From Bacillus sp. REN10 (lineage in GTDB: Bacteria > Bacillota > Bacilli > Bacillales > Domibacillaceae): 64,000 nucleotides of DNA. The notes below the pieces were generated by a model. It searched no databases, had not been told where the DNA came from, and worked only from the letters and a program-made list of their open reading frames with translations. Shown here in pieces: positions 47,924-57,043 of this stretch (positions within the stretch are counted from its first letter, which is position 1; each line of letters starts with the position of its first letter). The translations under genes were made by a program, and so were the position numbers. Location of the stretch: the NCBI RefSeq assembly GCF_016820555.1, contig NZ_JADHDW010000001.1, positions 124,001-188,000 of the forward strand, in the 5' to 3' direction.

Positions 47924-49120
47924 ATGAAAAAAGAATGGACAAGCCTGCAAAAGACGGGGCTTTTCGTTGTGATCGCTGTGCTGTTTACTGATATGATCAT
48001 GTATAGTTTGCTTGTGCCGATTACTCCTTACATTGATGAAACGTATCAGCCGAGTGCGACGATGATGGGTGCGTTATTTAGCACGTATGCTGTGGGGTTG
48101 TTAATCGCGACTCCTTTTTTAGGGCGATTATCGGATCAGATCGGCCGGAAAATCCCGATGCTTTTAGGGATTTTTGCACTTATTATTGCCACATTATTAT
48201 TTATTGTGGCAGACCAGATGTGGATGTTAATTGTTGCCCGTTTTATACAAGGGATAGCAGCCGGGGCTTCATGGACGGCTGGCTTTGCCTTACTGGCTGA
48301 TTTATTTCCGGGGAAAAGCCGAGGACCGATCATGGGCTTCGCCTTATCGGCTGTGTCTGCGGGCACGTTGCTCGGTGCGCCAGTTGGCGGTTGGTTATTT
48401 CAGGTGGGCGGCTACCAATTGCCATTCATCGTGACGATCGTGTGCAATATATTCATTTTGTTAGTGACGCTATTTTTTCTGAAAGAACCAAAACGGGCAT
48501 CTTCTCCATCACAAAGCGGAATCCTTTCTTTATTAAAAGTACGGGAGATTAGATGGATTACCGCTGTGATTTTGATTGGCGAGGGGATCATCACGATGCT
48601 TGAGCCTGTGCTGCCGGTATACGCTGCCAATCAATTAGGAATGGGTGCACAAGCCATCGGTTTGTTTTTCGGTGTGATGACGATTGCTTATGGTATAAGT
48701 TCGCCAATTTCAGGCGCCATCTCTAGTAAATACAATCCTTATCCAATCATGATGATCGGTTTATTTTGGATGGCACTATCCTTGCCGTTTCTTGTCATCA
48801 GTACATCGGTTTGGATTCTTGTATTTGCCGGTATCGCGCTTGGTGGAGCGGCTGGCTTTGCTCTTTCTCCCACTCTGGCGGCTTTAGGAGAAGTCGTGGA
48901 TGACAATGGAGGAGATGGAGAGGAATACGGAACGGCTTATGCCTTTTTTAATATGCTGTTTGCTTTTGCGATGATCATCGGACCGTTGCTTGGGGGAGCT
49001 TTAACGGATGTTATGACCGTCCCTAATGCCATTTATACATCGAGTCTGTTAATGATCGTGGCCGCTAGTTCGCTTGTCATACGAATAAAAAAGCAAAGAA
49101 GGCGGATGGAAAGCGAGTAG
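47924..49120 (+). CDS. MFS transporter, drug/H+ antiporter type
   Basis: A 398-residue protein with 12 predicted membrane helices. Between helices 2 and 3 is the MFS motif FLGRLSDQIGRKIPMLLG, and helix 5 has the antiporter-like ..ALSAVSAGTLLGAPVGGWL.. pattern (motif C), so export of a small molecule is likely; the substrate is unknown. RBS AGGAGAGG. A terminator lies on each side, so it is a single-gene unit. Confidence 0.88.
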   Translation: MKKEWTSLQKTGLFVVIAVLFTDMIMYSLLVPITPYIDETYQPSATMMGALFSTYAVGLLIATPFLGRLSDQIGRKIPMLLGIFALIIATLLFIVADQMWMLIVARFIQGIAAGASWTAGFALLADLFPGKSRGPIMGFALSAVSAGTLLGAPVGGWLFQVGGYQLPFIVTIVCNIFILLVTLFFLKEPKRASSPSQSGILSLLKVREIRWITAVILIGEGIITMLEPVLPVYAANQLGMGAQAIGLFFGVMTIAYGISSPISGAISSKYNPYPIMMIGLFWMALSLPFLVISTSVWILVFAGIALGGAAGFALSPTLAALGEVVDDNGGDGEEYGTAYAFFNMLFAFAMIIGPLLGGALTDVMTVPNAIYTSSLLMIVAASSLVIRIKKQRRRMESE

Positions 49121-49160
49121 AGGGGTTCGTCATTCCCTATTAATTAAAGGAGGAACAAAG

Positions 49161-49209
49161 GTGAAAGTAGCAATCGGAAGAGCTATCTTATCATGAGATG
49201 GCTTTTTTT
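49161..49209 (+). promoter_or_regulatory. Short leader ORF followed by a terminator
   Basis: A GTG at 49161 with a strong AAAGGAGGAACAAAG upstream opens an 11-codon frame (MKVAIGRAILS) ending at TGA 49194-49196. AGCTATCT (49181-49188) pairs with AGATGGCT (49196-49203, one G-U), then Ts. The hairpin terminates the MFS unit. The good RBS on such a tiny frame is odd; it could be the relic of a longer gene or a leader peptide. Confidence 0.5.
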
Positions 49210-49222
49210 ATTTTATCAATTT

Positions 49223-49255
49223 GTTCATATATGGTTCATATTATTGCGATATGAT
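49223..49255 (+). promoter_or_regulatory. Tandem-repeat operator/promoter of the two-component system
   Basis: GTTCATAT at 49223 and GTTCATATT at 49234, period 11 bp, then 7 nt and TATGAT (49250-49255). The spacing TTCATA-N5-TTCATA-N9-(-10) is the same as before the RND gene. It is typical of direct-repeat sites for OmpR/PhoP-family regulators, so autoregulation by the adjacent regulator is likely. Confidence 0.68.
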
Positions 49256-49282
49256 GGAATAAAAAGCAGGAGGAGTAAGGTT

Positions 49283-49957
49283 ATGGTAAAAATTTTAATC
49301 GCTGAAGATGATCCTAATATTCAACGGCTGTTAAAGATCTATTTAGAACCGGAAGGCTTTGAAATTATTCAAGCTTATGACGGGACCGAAGCGCTTGATC
49401 AGCTCTATCAATGTCAACCGGAATTACTAGTATTAGATATTATGTTGCCGAAAATGGATGGAATGGCAGTTTGTAAAGAAGTGCGCCTATTTTCTCAACT
49501 GCCAATTTTAATGGTAACGGCTAAAGGAGAACGAATCGATAAGCTAAATGGCTTTCAAAATGGCGCGGATGATTATATTGTGAAGCCATTTGATCCCGTT
49601 GAGCTTGTTATGCGGGTGAAAGCGCTGTTAAGAAGATACCGAATTAGCTGGTCGCATCACTTGCAGATTGGTGATGTATTGCTTGATAAATTAGCATTGA
49701 CACTTTCTATGAATGAACAATCAATTGTGCTCCCACAAAAGGAATTTGAGCTATTATTTCGTTTAGCTAGCTATCCTGGCAAAATTTTCACTCGGGCTCA
49801 GCTGATCGAACAAATATGGGGAATGGATTATGAAGGAGATGAACGCACTGTTGACGTTCATATTAAGCGGATTCGTGAACGGACGCGGCAAATGGAAGAC
49901 TATTTTAAAATTATGACGGTTCGAGGCCTCGGATACCGTCTAGAAGTGATGTCATGA
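49283..49957 (+). CDS. OmpR-family response regulator
   Basis: A 224-residue regulator with receiver domain (Asp9, Asp10, phospho-acceptor Asp52 in VLDIMLPKMDGM, Lys in DDYIVKPFDPVE) and a C-terminal winged helix (RAQLIEQIWGMDYEGDERTV ... TVRGLGYRLEV). ATG 49283 with AGGAGGAG; the frame open from 49193 runs through the promoter and is not coding. Overlaps the kinase gene by 4 nt. Proposed regulator of itself and of the RND exporter. Confidence 0.94.
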   Translation: MVKILIAEDDPNIQRLLKIYLEPEGFEIIQAYDGTEALDQLYQCQPELLVLDIMLPKMDGMAVCKEVRLFSQLPILMVTAKGERIDKLNGFQNGADDYIVKPFDPVELVMRVKALLRRYRISWSHHLQIGDVLLDKLALTLSMNEQSIVLPQKEFELLFRLASYPGKIFTRAQLIEQIWGMDYEGDERTVDVHIKRIRERTRQMEDYFKIMTVRGLGYRLEVMS

Positions 49958-51312
49958 AAACACTCTATACTAGAATCACGCTCATTTATATAGTGACTTT
50001 TATTATGAGTCTTGTGGCTGGGGTTGTCACAATAAACTATTTAATGGATGACAAATATAGCAAGGAGCAAGAAGACATGCTGTTAGAGCAGGCGCAAAGC
50101 TTTATACAGCTTTATCAATCCATTCCTGATAAGGAGTTGTTAAAGAGTACATATAGCGGATTGCTTGATTCGCTTTATTTGCGTGTTCAGCTATACGATG
50201 GAACAGGAGATGTACAAGTGCTTGGAGGTCAAGTAGATGGAGTTACAAAGATTTCCGATGAAATTGTACAATCTGTTCAAGAGGGAGATATGTATAAAAG
50301 CAAGAAAAATATTTTTGGTTATATGACGGTCGGACTTCCATTTCAAATGGATGGGGAGCCATATGCGGTGTTTGTATATATTGATGATCAAGGACTGACC
50401 ACCGATTTTTATAAAATATTAAACATTGGGCTGTTTGTAGCGATCATACTTGGAGCATTGTTGATTTTAATTGTTTCTCGCTACATCGTTCACCCACTGA
50501 CCAAAATGACGGATGCTACAAAAAAATTAGCGAAAGGACAATTTGATGTTCAGCTACAATCGAAGCGAAAAGATGAAATTGGAACACTTGCTAGAAGCAT
50601 AGATGCGATGGCAAAGGACTTAAGTCGTCTTGAAGAGATGCGCCGTAATTTTATTTCGGATGTTTCTCATGAAGTTCAAACCCCGCTTACATCTATTCGC
50701 GGGTTTTCGAAAGCATTAAAAAGAGAAGGATTATCAGAAATAGAGCGAGTAGAGTTTAGCGAAGTAATTGAACAGGAGAGTGAGCGTTTATCAAGGCTAT
50801 GCAGCAACTTGCTGAGCTTGGCCTCTTTAGAATCCGATCAGCATCCATTTCAGCCTATTTCCTATGCGCTCGACGAACAAATACGCGGGTTAATTTTGAA
50901 AACAGAACCTCAATGGCTAGAAAAGTCATTGGAGCTTGAGATTAAATTGCCAAAAACGACGATTGAAGCGGATCGTGATCTGCTTTACCAAGTGTGGATG
51001 AATCTATTGCAAAACAGTATTAAGTACAATCAGCAAGGAGGAACGATTCGCATTTGGCTTCGTTCAAAAGGTGATTGCGTAAAGGTGGGTATAGAGGATA
51101 CAGGGCCTGGTATTTCTAAGGACGATCAGCGTCACATTTTTGATCGCTTTTATCGAGCAGACTCTTCTAGGACAGAAAAAACAAGCAATGGCATTGGTTT
51201 ATCGATTGTGAAGAGAATTGTTGATATGCATCAAGGAGATGTTCATGTGGAGAGTGAGGCTGGAGCTGGGAGCCGATTTATTGTCACATTGCCTCTGAAG
51301 CAAAAAAGATAA
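49954..51312 (+). CDS. Sensor histidine kinase
   Basis: A 452-residue membrane kinase. Helices at about 6-28 and 152-175 enclose a sensor domain, followed by HAMP, the phospho-accepting His in ISDVSHEVQTPLTSIRGF, and the ATPase domain (LLQNSIKYN, DTGPGISKDDQ, SNGIGLSIVKRIVD). It has no PAS domain, unlike PhoR. The stimulus is unknown; the adjacent exporter suggests an envelope stress or a membrane-active compound. Confidence 0.94.
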   Translation: MKTLYTRITLIYIVTFIMSLVAGVVTINYLMDDKYSKEQEDMLLEQAQSFIQLYQSIPDKELLKSTYSGLLDSLYLRVQLYDGTGDVQVLGGQVDGVTKISDEIVQSVQEGDMYKSKKNIFGYMTVGLPFQMDGEPYAVFVYIDDQGLTTDFYKILNIGLFVAIILGALLILIVSRYIVHPLTKMTDATKKLAKGQFDVQLQSKRKDEIGTLARSIDAMAKDLSRLEEMRRNFISDVSHEVQTPLTSIRGFSKALKREGLSEIERVEFSEVIEQESERLSRLCSNLLSLASLESDQHPFQPISYALDEQIRGLILKTEPQWLEKSLELEIKLPKTTIEADRDLLYQVWMNLLQNSIKYNQQGGTIRIWLRSKGDCVKVGIEDTGPGISKDDQRHIFDRFYRADSSRTEKTSNGIGLSIVKRIVDMHQGDVHVESEAGAGSRFIVTLPLKQKR

Positions 51313-51335
51313 AAATTCATCAAATTCCAATAATT

Positions 51336-51368
51336 GTTCATATTGAGTTCATATTCGCTTGCTACATT
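51336..51368 (+). promoter_or_regulatory. Tandem-repeat operator/promoter of the RND exporter
   Basis: GTTCATATT (51336-51344) and GTTCATATT (51347-51355), period 11 bp, then 7 nt (CGCTTGC) and TACATT (51363-51368). Sequence and spacing mirror the site at 49223-49255. There is no proper -35 at the expected place, as in activator-dependent promoters. Confidence 0.68.
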
Positions 51369-51407
51369 ATGGGAGAATTCACTAAATAAAGAGGAGGCTC
51401 AGCTAGA

Positions 51408-54400
51408 ATGTTGCAGTTGACGAAATGGAGTCTGAAAAATGGAATTGCTGTTTTTTTACTATGTTTATTGGTTCTCGGAGGAGGAATATTTGCTGCTCGT
51501 ACCATTCCGAAAGAAATTATGCCCGATGTGACGTATCCGGCTTTGTTCGTTCAAATTACTACTCCAAATGGCACATCCGCTGAAGTAAACGAAGAGCGGG
51601 TGACTAAGCCCTTTGAAGAGCAATTGAACGCTAGCGCAGATGCAAAAAGTATCATCAGTACGACATCGAATCAAATGATTACGTTCCAAATTGAATATCC
51701 TTATGGAACTGATCTTGATAAATCATCCGCTAAGCTTGAGACGATGATCAGTCAATTGTCACTCCCAGAACATACGGAACACCATATTTTGACGACAGAC
51801 AGCATGATGAATACGGTCATGCAATTTGCTTTAACAGCCGATCAGCCAGATGAGCTGCAAATGTTTTTGAACGATACATTGATTCCTGAAATGAAAAAGA
51901 CAGAAGGAATCGCCGGTGTTGATGTGACCGGGGAATCGAAAAATGAATGGTTCATTCAAGTGAATGAAAAGCGTGCTCAAGAGAACGGCTTCACGTTACA
52001 AGCTATTAGAGAAGCACTAGAAATGAAAAATAAGGATATATCCATTGGAGCGATAGACAGTGACGGTGGCACCATTCCTGTTAGCTTAAACCGACAAGTT
52101 CAAACCGTTGAAGAATTAAAGAAGACGAAGCTCACTCCTCCAGCTATCCCTGGAGCACCCGCCACACCAGTAGAACTGGGGAAAATCGCTGAAATTGAGA
52201 TGAACAAAAAAGGCGAAGCCTCATCTCGCTATAACGGTAAACCTGCTTTTGTTCTCACGATCACGAAAGAAAAGAATGGAAATACGGTAGAGATCACCAA
52301 TACGGTAGATAAACTAGTGAAGGACTATCAAAAGCAAGAAAAGTATGATGTGTTTCCGATTATGAATTTCGGAAATGAAATTGAGACGTCTATTTCAAAA
52401 CTGGTCAAGGAAGGATTGTTTGGCGCTTTATTTACTGTTCTTGTCATTGCTTTATTTTTAAGAAGTTTTCGAGCGACAATTATTTCGATTATTTCCTTGC
52501 CCGTTTCTATTTTCGTGACGATCTTTATTTTTGAAAAAATGGGCTACAGCTTAAATGTCATGACTCTTGGTGGTTTAGCTGTGGCAATCGGACGAATTGT
52601 TGATGATAGTATCGTTGTGATTGAAAATATCGACCGCTGGCTGAAGGAAAAAGGCAGAGAACTTCCGAAAAAAGTTATTGCCCGTAAAGCGACGCAAGAG
52701 GTCATGAAGGCAATTGCCTCCTCGACGCTTGTGACTTGTATCGTCTTTTTGCCAATTGTGTTCGTGTCAGGCTTTACAGGAGAGCAATTCCGTCCATTTT
52801 CTTTAGCGGTTGTGTTCTCGATTCTTACTTCTTTCTTTGTAGCCATCATGTTAATTCCGATGCTTTCAAGTGTCTTTTTAAAGATGAAGCCAAAGAAAGA
52901 AGAAGAAGGAAAAACGATTCGTTTATACGAAAAAACGCTGCGTGGGGCTTTAAAAAGAAAATGGCTTGTGATCATCGCCTCTATCATAGTATTAGTTGGC
53001 TCCTTTGCACTTGTGCCGATGATGGGCTTTTCATTAATGCCATCTGAGAGTGGGACTTCATTAAAAATTGGGATGAAACTACCAGCCGCAGCAGAAGTAG
53101 ACGAAACAAATGCAGCATCCGAAAAAGTAGAGAACTATTTGGATAGCCGAAAAGAAGTGGATTACAGTAGTGTTCAAGTCGGTCAGTCATTAGACCCGAT
53201 GTCGATGCAAAGCAGCGACAACGAAGCTGTTTTTATTGTGAAGCTGAAAGAAGGGTATAAAGCAGATGCTTTGCTTAAACCAATTAAAAAAGATTTAGAA
53301 AGCAAAGTGGCGGATGCTGAAGTGACAGTGGAAGATTATTCTGTCATGATGGGATCTGGGCCAGCAGGTAACGAAGTCAATGTAGAATTATACGGCGATA
53401 ACTTCGAAGCGTTAGAGAAAGCTTCTAATCTAGTTGAAGAACGCCTAAAAGAAAATGACCAGCTGAAAAACATAAGAAATGAAATGACGGGCGCCCGTAC
53501 AAAATGGGAAGTAGCTATCAATGATGAAGGGCGTAAAGCGAACGTTGATGCGACTCAGATCATGTCTGTGATTCAAGAACGTCTCGTTCCAGTTCAATTA
53601 ATGGATTATGAGTTAAATGATGAAAGATACAGCTTGACGTTGCAGTATGATAGGAAAATAGCAAGCAAAGAGGATTTACTTAACGTAAAAATAGCCACGC
53701 TCAATGGTGAAAAAGCGTTAAAAGATATCGCTGAACTCAAAGAAGTGAAAACACCGGTAGAAATTAAACATGAAGACGGTCAAGCGCTGGCGAAAGTAAC
53801 AGCAACCGTTAAAGGACAAAATGTGCTAGAAGTAACGCAAAAGATTGAAAAAGAAATGAAAAAACTCTCATTTGAAGATGGGGTCACGCTCAAAACGGGC
53901 GGTGCGAATGAGGAAATTGACCAAGAGTTCTCCAAAATGATCACAGCGATGCTGATGGCGATTGGATTAGTGTTCATTGTATTATGTGCCACATTCCAAG
54001 GAATTGTAACGCCGATGGTCATTTTAACCTCGATTTTCTTTGTGCCGATCGGTTCGTTTAGTTTGCTGTTATTAACAGGCCAGCCGCTATCGCTCAGTTC
54101 CATGATCGGATTGTTAATGCTAATCGGGGTAGTAGTGACCAATGCGGTCGTCTTGCTTGATCGTGTGGAAACGAACAGAAAGAATGGAATGGATGTCACA
54201 GAGGCATTAGTGGAAGCGGGAAAAGTTCGTCTTCGCCCGATTGTTATGACGGCTGTAGCTACGATTTGCGCCTTGATTCCGCTTGCTTTATCTAGCGATA
54301 CGGAATCGGTATCAGCGGCGCTGATTTCAAAAGGATTAGCGATTACCGTGATTGGAGGATTAACAACGTCTACTTTATTAACGCTGATTGTGATTCCTTC

Positions 54401-54464
54401 TATTTATAAAACGGTCAAACGTGACCGAAAAAAAGTCGCCCGTAATAAAAGGCAAACAGCTTAA
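51408..54464 (+). CDS. RND efflux transporter (SwrC/AcrB type)
   Basis: A 1018-residue permease of the HAE-RND family: one N-terminal helix, a large extracytoplasmic domain (about 35-330), a bundle starting VLVIALFLRSFRATIISIIS, a second soluble domain (about 545-840) and a second bundle. Helix 4 has GGLAVAIGRIVDDSIVVIEN with the proton-relay acidic pair. No membrane-fusion protein or outer-membrane partner is encoded beside it, as expected for Gram-positive SwrC/YerP, which exports surfactin in B. subtilis. The substrate here is unknown. Confidence 0.92.
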   Translation: MLQLTKWSLKNGIAVFLLCLLVLGGGIFAARTIPKEIMPDVTYPALFVQITTPNGTSAEVNEERVTKPFEEQLNASADAKSIISTTSNQMITFQIEYPYGTDLDKSSAKLETMISQLSLPEHTEHHILTTDSMMNTVMQFALTADQPDELQMFLNDTLIPEMKKTEGIAGVDVTGESKNEWFIQVNEKRAQENGFTLQAIREALEMKNKDISIGAIDSDGGTIPVSLNRQVQTVEELKKTKLTPPAIPGAPATPVELGKIAEIEMNKKGEASSRYNGKPAFVLTITKEKNGNTVEITNTVDKLVKDYQKQEKYDVFPIMNFGNEIETSISKLVKEGLFGALFTVLVIALFLRSFRATIISIISLPVSIFVTIFIFEKMGYSLNVMTLGGLAVAIGRIVDDSIVVIENIDRWLKEKGRELPKKVIARKATQEVMKAIASSTLVTCIVFLPIVFVSGFTGEQFRPFSLAVVFSILTSFFVAIMLIPMLSSVFLKMKPKKEEEGKTIRLYEKTLRGALKRKWLVIIASIIVLVGSFALVPMMGFSLMPSESGTSLKIGMKLPAAAEVDETNAASEKVENYLDSRKEVDYSSVQVGQSLDPMSMQSSDNEAVFIVKLKEGYKADALLKPIKKDLESKVADAEVTVEDYSVMMGSGPAGNEVNVELYGDNFEALEKASNLVEERLKENDQLKNIRNEMTGARTKWEVAINDEGRKANVDATQIMSVIQERLVPVQLMDYELNDERYSLTLQYDRKIASKEDLLNVKIATLNGEKALKDIAELKEVKTPVEIKHEDGQALAKVTATVKGQNVLEVTQKIEKEMKKLSFEDGVTLKTGGANEEIDQEFSKMITAMLMAIGLVFIVLCATFQGIVTPMVILTSIFFVPIGSFSLLLLTGQPLSLSSMIGLLMLIGVVVTNAVVLLDRVETNRKNGMDVTEALVEAGKVRLRPIVMTAVATICALIPLALSSDTESVSAALISKGLAITVIGGLTTSTLLTLIVIPSIYKTVKRDRKKVARNKRQTA

Positions 54465-54477
54465 TTAGCTTGAAATA

Positions 54478-54526
54478 TTCGGCTTCTTTCACTCAAATGA
54501 TGAGTATAGAGAAGCCGGATTTTTCT
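54478..54526 (+). terminator. Terminator after the RND gene
   Basis: TTCGGCTTCT pairs with AGAAGCCGGA, with an inner ACTCA/TGAGT stem, followed by TTTTTC. Confidence 0.85.
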
Positions 54527-54569
54527 TTTAGTGGCCGCTGTTATAACCGCTCGATCAGAAAAGAATTCA

Positions 54570-54622
54570 TTGGCATCTACCGTAAAAATATATTATAATC
54601 GAATAGAATATTTTTAATATTC
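54570..54622 (+). promoter_or_regulatory. lcfA promoter with downstream inverted repeat
   Basis: TTGGCA (54570-54575), 18 nt, TATAAT (54594-54599). At the predicted start, GAATATT (54606-54612), TTT, AATATTC (54616-54622) is a perfect 7-bp inverted repeat. It is not a FadR box. The repeat could be an operator for another regulator. Confidence 0.55.
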
Positions 54623-54645
54623 AAAACAATTTAAGGAGGGATAAG

Positions 54646-56334
54646 ATGACGGATAAGAGGTGGCTTTCGCAATATCCAAAGGAAATACCAGCGACTTTGA
54701 CGTACAAAGAGCAACCGTTGCAACAGTACTTAACAAAGGCAGCAAAAGATTATCCTGATAAAACAGCGATCCATTTCTTAGGGAAAGAATTAACGTTTAC
54801 AGAAGTATATGAGTCTGCTTTAAAACTAGCTCGTTATTTACGAAAGTTAGGAATTGAAAAAGGAGATCGAGTAGCGATTATGCTGCCGAATAGTCCACAG
54901 GCGGTCATCAGTTATTTTGGCGTATTGTATGCGGGAGGAATTGTTGTTCAAACGAATCCTTTGTATACGGAACGGGAAATTGAGTACCAAATGAAGGATT
55001 CCGGTTCGAAAATTATGATCACGCTCGATATTCTTTATCCGCGCGTCCGCAGTGTATGGGCAAATACCAACTTAGACCATCTAATTGTAACCGCTATCAA
55101 AGATTACTTGCCTTTTCCGAAAAACATCATCTATCCTTACATTCAAAAGAAACAAACAGGTCTCGTCGTTCATATTGAAGAGCGGGGAGTCAATCATGAA
55201 TTTAAGAACATCATGGCACAAGAACAAGCAGAGGAAATCGAGATTCCATTCGATTTTGAAGAAGATATCGCCTTGCTTCAATATACAGGCGGAACGACAG
55301 GGTTTCCAAAAGGGGTCATGCTCACTCATAAAAACTTAGTGGCGAATACGACCATGTGTGATGCGTGGTTGTACAAATGCAAGTATGGGGAAGAAGTGGT
55401 ACTGGGCATCATTCCTTTTTTCCATGTGTATGGCATGACGGCTGTCATGATTTTATCGATTATGCAAGGGTATAAAATGGTGCTGCTGCCTAAGTTTGAT
55501 CCGAAAACGACCTTAAAGACGATCGAAAAACAAAAACCGACTCTTTTTCCAGGCGCTCCAACCATCTACATTGCGTTATTGAATGAGCCGGATTTGCCAA
55601 AGTATGATTTATCTTCTATTCATGGCTGCTTAAGCGGCTCGGCTCCATTACCGGTCGAAGTGCAGCAAAAATTTGAAAAAATTACTGGCGGCAAATTAGT
55701 AGAGGGATATGGCTTGTCCGAAACGTCGCCTGTCGTTCACGCCAATTTCCTTTGGGATGGCGAACGGATTAAGGGAAGCATCGGCGTTCCTTGGCCCGAT
55801 ACAGATGCTGGCATTCTTTCCATGCAAACGGGCGAATTTTTGCCGCCGCGTGAAGTCGGAGAAATTGTTGTGAAAGGGCCGCAAATTATGAAAGGCTATT
55901 GGAATCGTCCGGAAGAAACGGAGATGGCTTTTAAAGATGGCTGGTTTTTAACGGGAGATATCGGCTATATGGATGAAAAGGGCTATTTTTATGTCGTGGA
56001 CCGCAAGAAAGATATGATTATTGCCGGAGGATATAATATTTATCCGCGCGAGGTGGAAGAAATATTATACGAACATGAAGCGATCCAAGAAGCAGTAGTG
56101 GCGGGCATACCCGATCCTTATCGCGGAGAGACTGTCAAGGCCTATGTCGTGTTGAAGGAAGGCTATGAAGTGACGGAAGAAGAGCTCAACGCGTTTGCTC
56201 GAGACCATCTTGCTCCTTATAAAGTGCCGAAAATTTATGAATTTCGAAAAGAACTGCCAAAAACAGCGGTCGGGAAAATTTTGCGCCGTGCTTTAATAGA
56301 AGAAGATAAAAAGAAATTAGAGAAAACGAGCTAG
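54646..56334 (+). CDS. lcfA: Long-chain fatty acid-CoA ligase
   Basis: Activates fatty acids to acyl-CoA for beta-oxidation. The 562-residue ANL enzyme has the AMP-binding P-loop LQYTGGTTGFPKGVMLTHKN, the GYGLSETSPV segment, TGDIGYMDEKGYFYVVDRKK and the C-terminal catalytic Lys in LPKTAVGKILRR. RBS AAGGAGGG. First gene of lcfA-fadR-fadB-etfB-etfA, the order found in B. subtilis. Confidence 0.95.
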   Translation: MTDKRWLSQYPKEIPATLTYKEQPLQQYLTKAAKDYPDKTAIHFLGKELTFTEVYESALKLARYLRKLGIEKGDRVAIMLPNSPQAVISYFGVLYAGGIVVQTNPLYTEREIEYQMKDSGSKIMITLDILYPRVRSVWANTNLDHLIVTAIKDYLPFPKNIIYPYIQKKQTGLVVHIEERGVNHEFKNIMAQEQAEEIEIPFDFEEDIALLQYTGGTTGFPKGVMLTHKNLVANTTMCDAWLYKCKYGEEVVLGIIPFFHVYGMTAVMILSIMQGYKMVLLPKFDPKTTLKTIEKQKPTLFPGAPTIYIALLNEPDLPKYDLSSIHGCLSGSAPLPVEVQQKFEKITGGKLVEGYGLSETSPVVHANFLWDGERIKGSIGVPWPDTDAGILSMQTGEFLPPREVGEIVVKGPQIMKGYWNRPEETEMAFKDGWFLTGDIGYMDEKGYFYVVDRKKDMIIAGGYNIYPREVEEILYEHEAIQEAVVAGIPDPYRGETVKAYVVLKEGYEVTEEELNAFARDHLAPYKVPKIYEFRKELPKTAVGKILRRALIEEDKKKLEKTS

Positions 56335-56352
56335 GATCATAGGGCTGTCCTC

Positions 56353-56407
56353 TTGACTAATACAGAAAAAACAGATAATATAGAATTATGAATGAATAGT
56401 CATTCAT
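56353..56407 (+). promoter_or_regulatory. fadR promoter with FadR operator
   Basis: TTGACT (56353-56358), 17 nt, TAATAT (56376-56381). The operator ATGAATGAATAGTCATTCAT (56388-56407) is an inverted repeat of two perfect 8-bp arms matching the B. subtilis FadR site (TGAATGAMTARTCATTCA). It covers the predicted transcription start, so FadR should repress its own gene and fadB; long-chain acyl-CoA relieves this in B. subtilis. Confidence 0.85.
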
Positions 56408-56431
56408 TCTGTGGTTAGGGGGGGACAGCTC

Positions 56432-57016
56432 TTGAAAAAAAACAAACCAAAATACCATCAAATTATTGATGCAGCGGTTGTTGTCATCGCAGAAAACGGC
56501 TACCACCAAGCACAAGTATCCAAAATCGCGAAACAAGCCGGTGTAGCAGATGGAACCATTTATTTATATTTTAAAAATAAAGACGATATATTAATTTCTC
56601 TGTTTCGTGAAAAAATGGGGGATTTTGTCGGAAAAATTAAGGAAGCTGTAGCAGGAAAATCGACAGCGGCGGAGAAGTTATTAGTGTTGGTGGAAAACCA
56701 TTTTAAAATGTTGTCGGAAGATCCTCATTTAGCCATCGTTACTCAGCTCGAAGTTCGACAATCGATCAAGGAGCTGCGCCTGCAAATCAATGCCGTCATT
56801 AAAGACTATTTGTTGCTGATGGATGAGATTTTAAAAGAAGGCGTGCGAACGGGTGAGTTTAGGGAATCGTTAAATATTTTGCTCGCTAGGCAAATGATTT
56901 TCGGGACGATGGATGAAACCGTTACCACTTGGGTGATGAATGATCAAAAATATGATCTGAAAGCTCTTGCAGAAGAAGTGGGAGACATGTTATTGAATGG
57001 ATTTTCTGCCCGCTAA
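56432..57016 (+). CDS. fadR: Fatty acid degradation repressor FadR (TetR family)
   Basis: TetR-type repressor of beta-oxidation genes that responds to long-chain acyl-CoA in B. subtilis (YsiA). In the 194-residue protein, the N-terminal helix-turn-helix IIDAAVVVIAENGYHQAQVS and ADGTIYLYFKNKDDILISLF is nearly the same as I remember for FadR. TTG at 56432 with a long G-rich RBS (GGGGGGGA) is chosen over an in-frame start at 56411, which overlaps the operator edge. fadB starts 27 nt downstream. Confidence 0.93.
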   Translation: MKKNKPKYHQIIDAAVVVIAENGYHQAQVSKIAKQAGVADGTIYLYFKNKDDILISLFREKMGDFVGKIKEAVAGKSTAAEKLLVLVENHFKMLSEDPHLAIVTQLEVRQSIKELRLQINAVIKDYLLLMDEILKEGVRTGEFRESLNILLARQMIFGTMDETVTTWVMNDQKYDLKALAEEVGDMLLNGFSAR

Positions 57017-57043
57017 ACAATGGAACAAAGGGATGGTGAGAAA

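Noticed and set aside
49193-49282. 30-codon extension of the response regulator
   Set aside because: It covers the terminator, operator and -10; receiver domains start at MVKILIAEDD.
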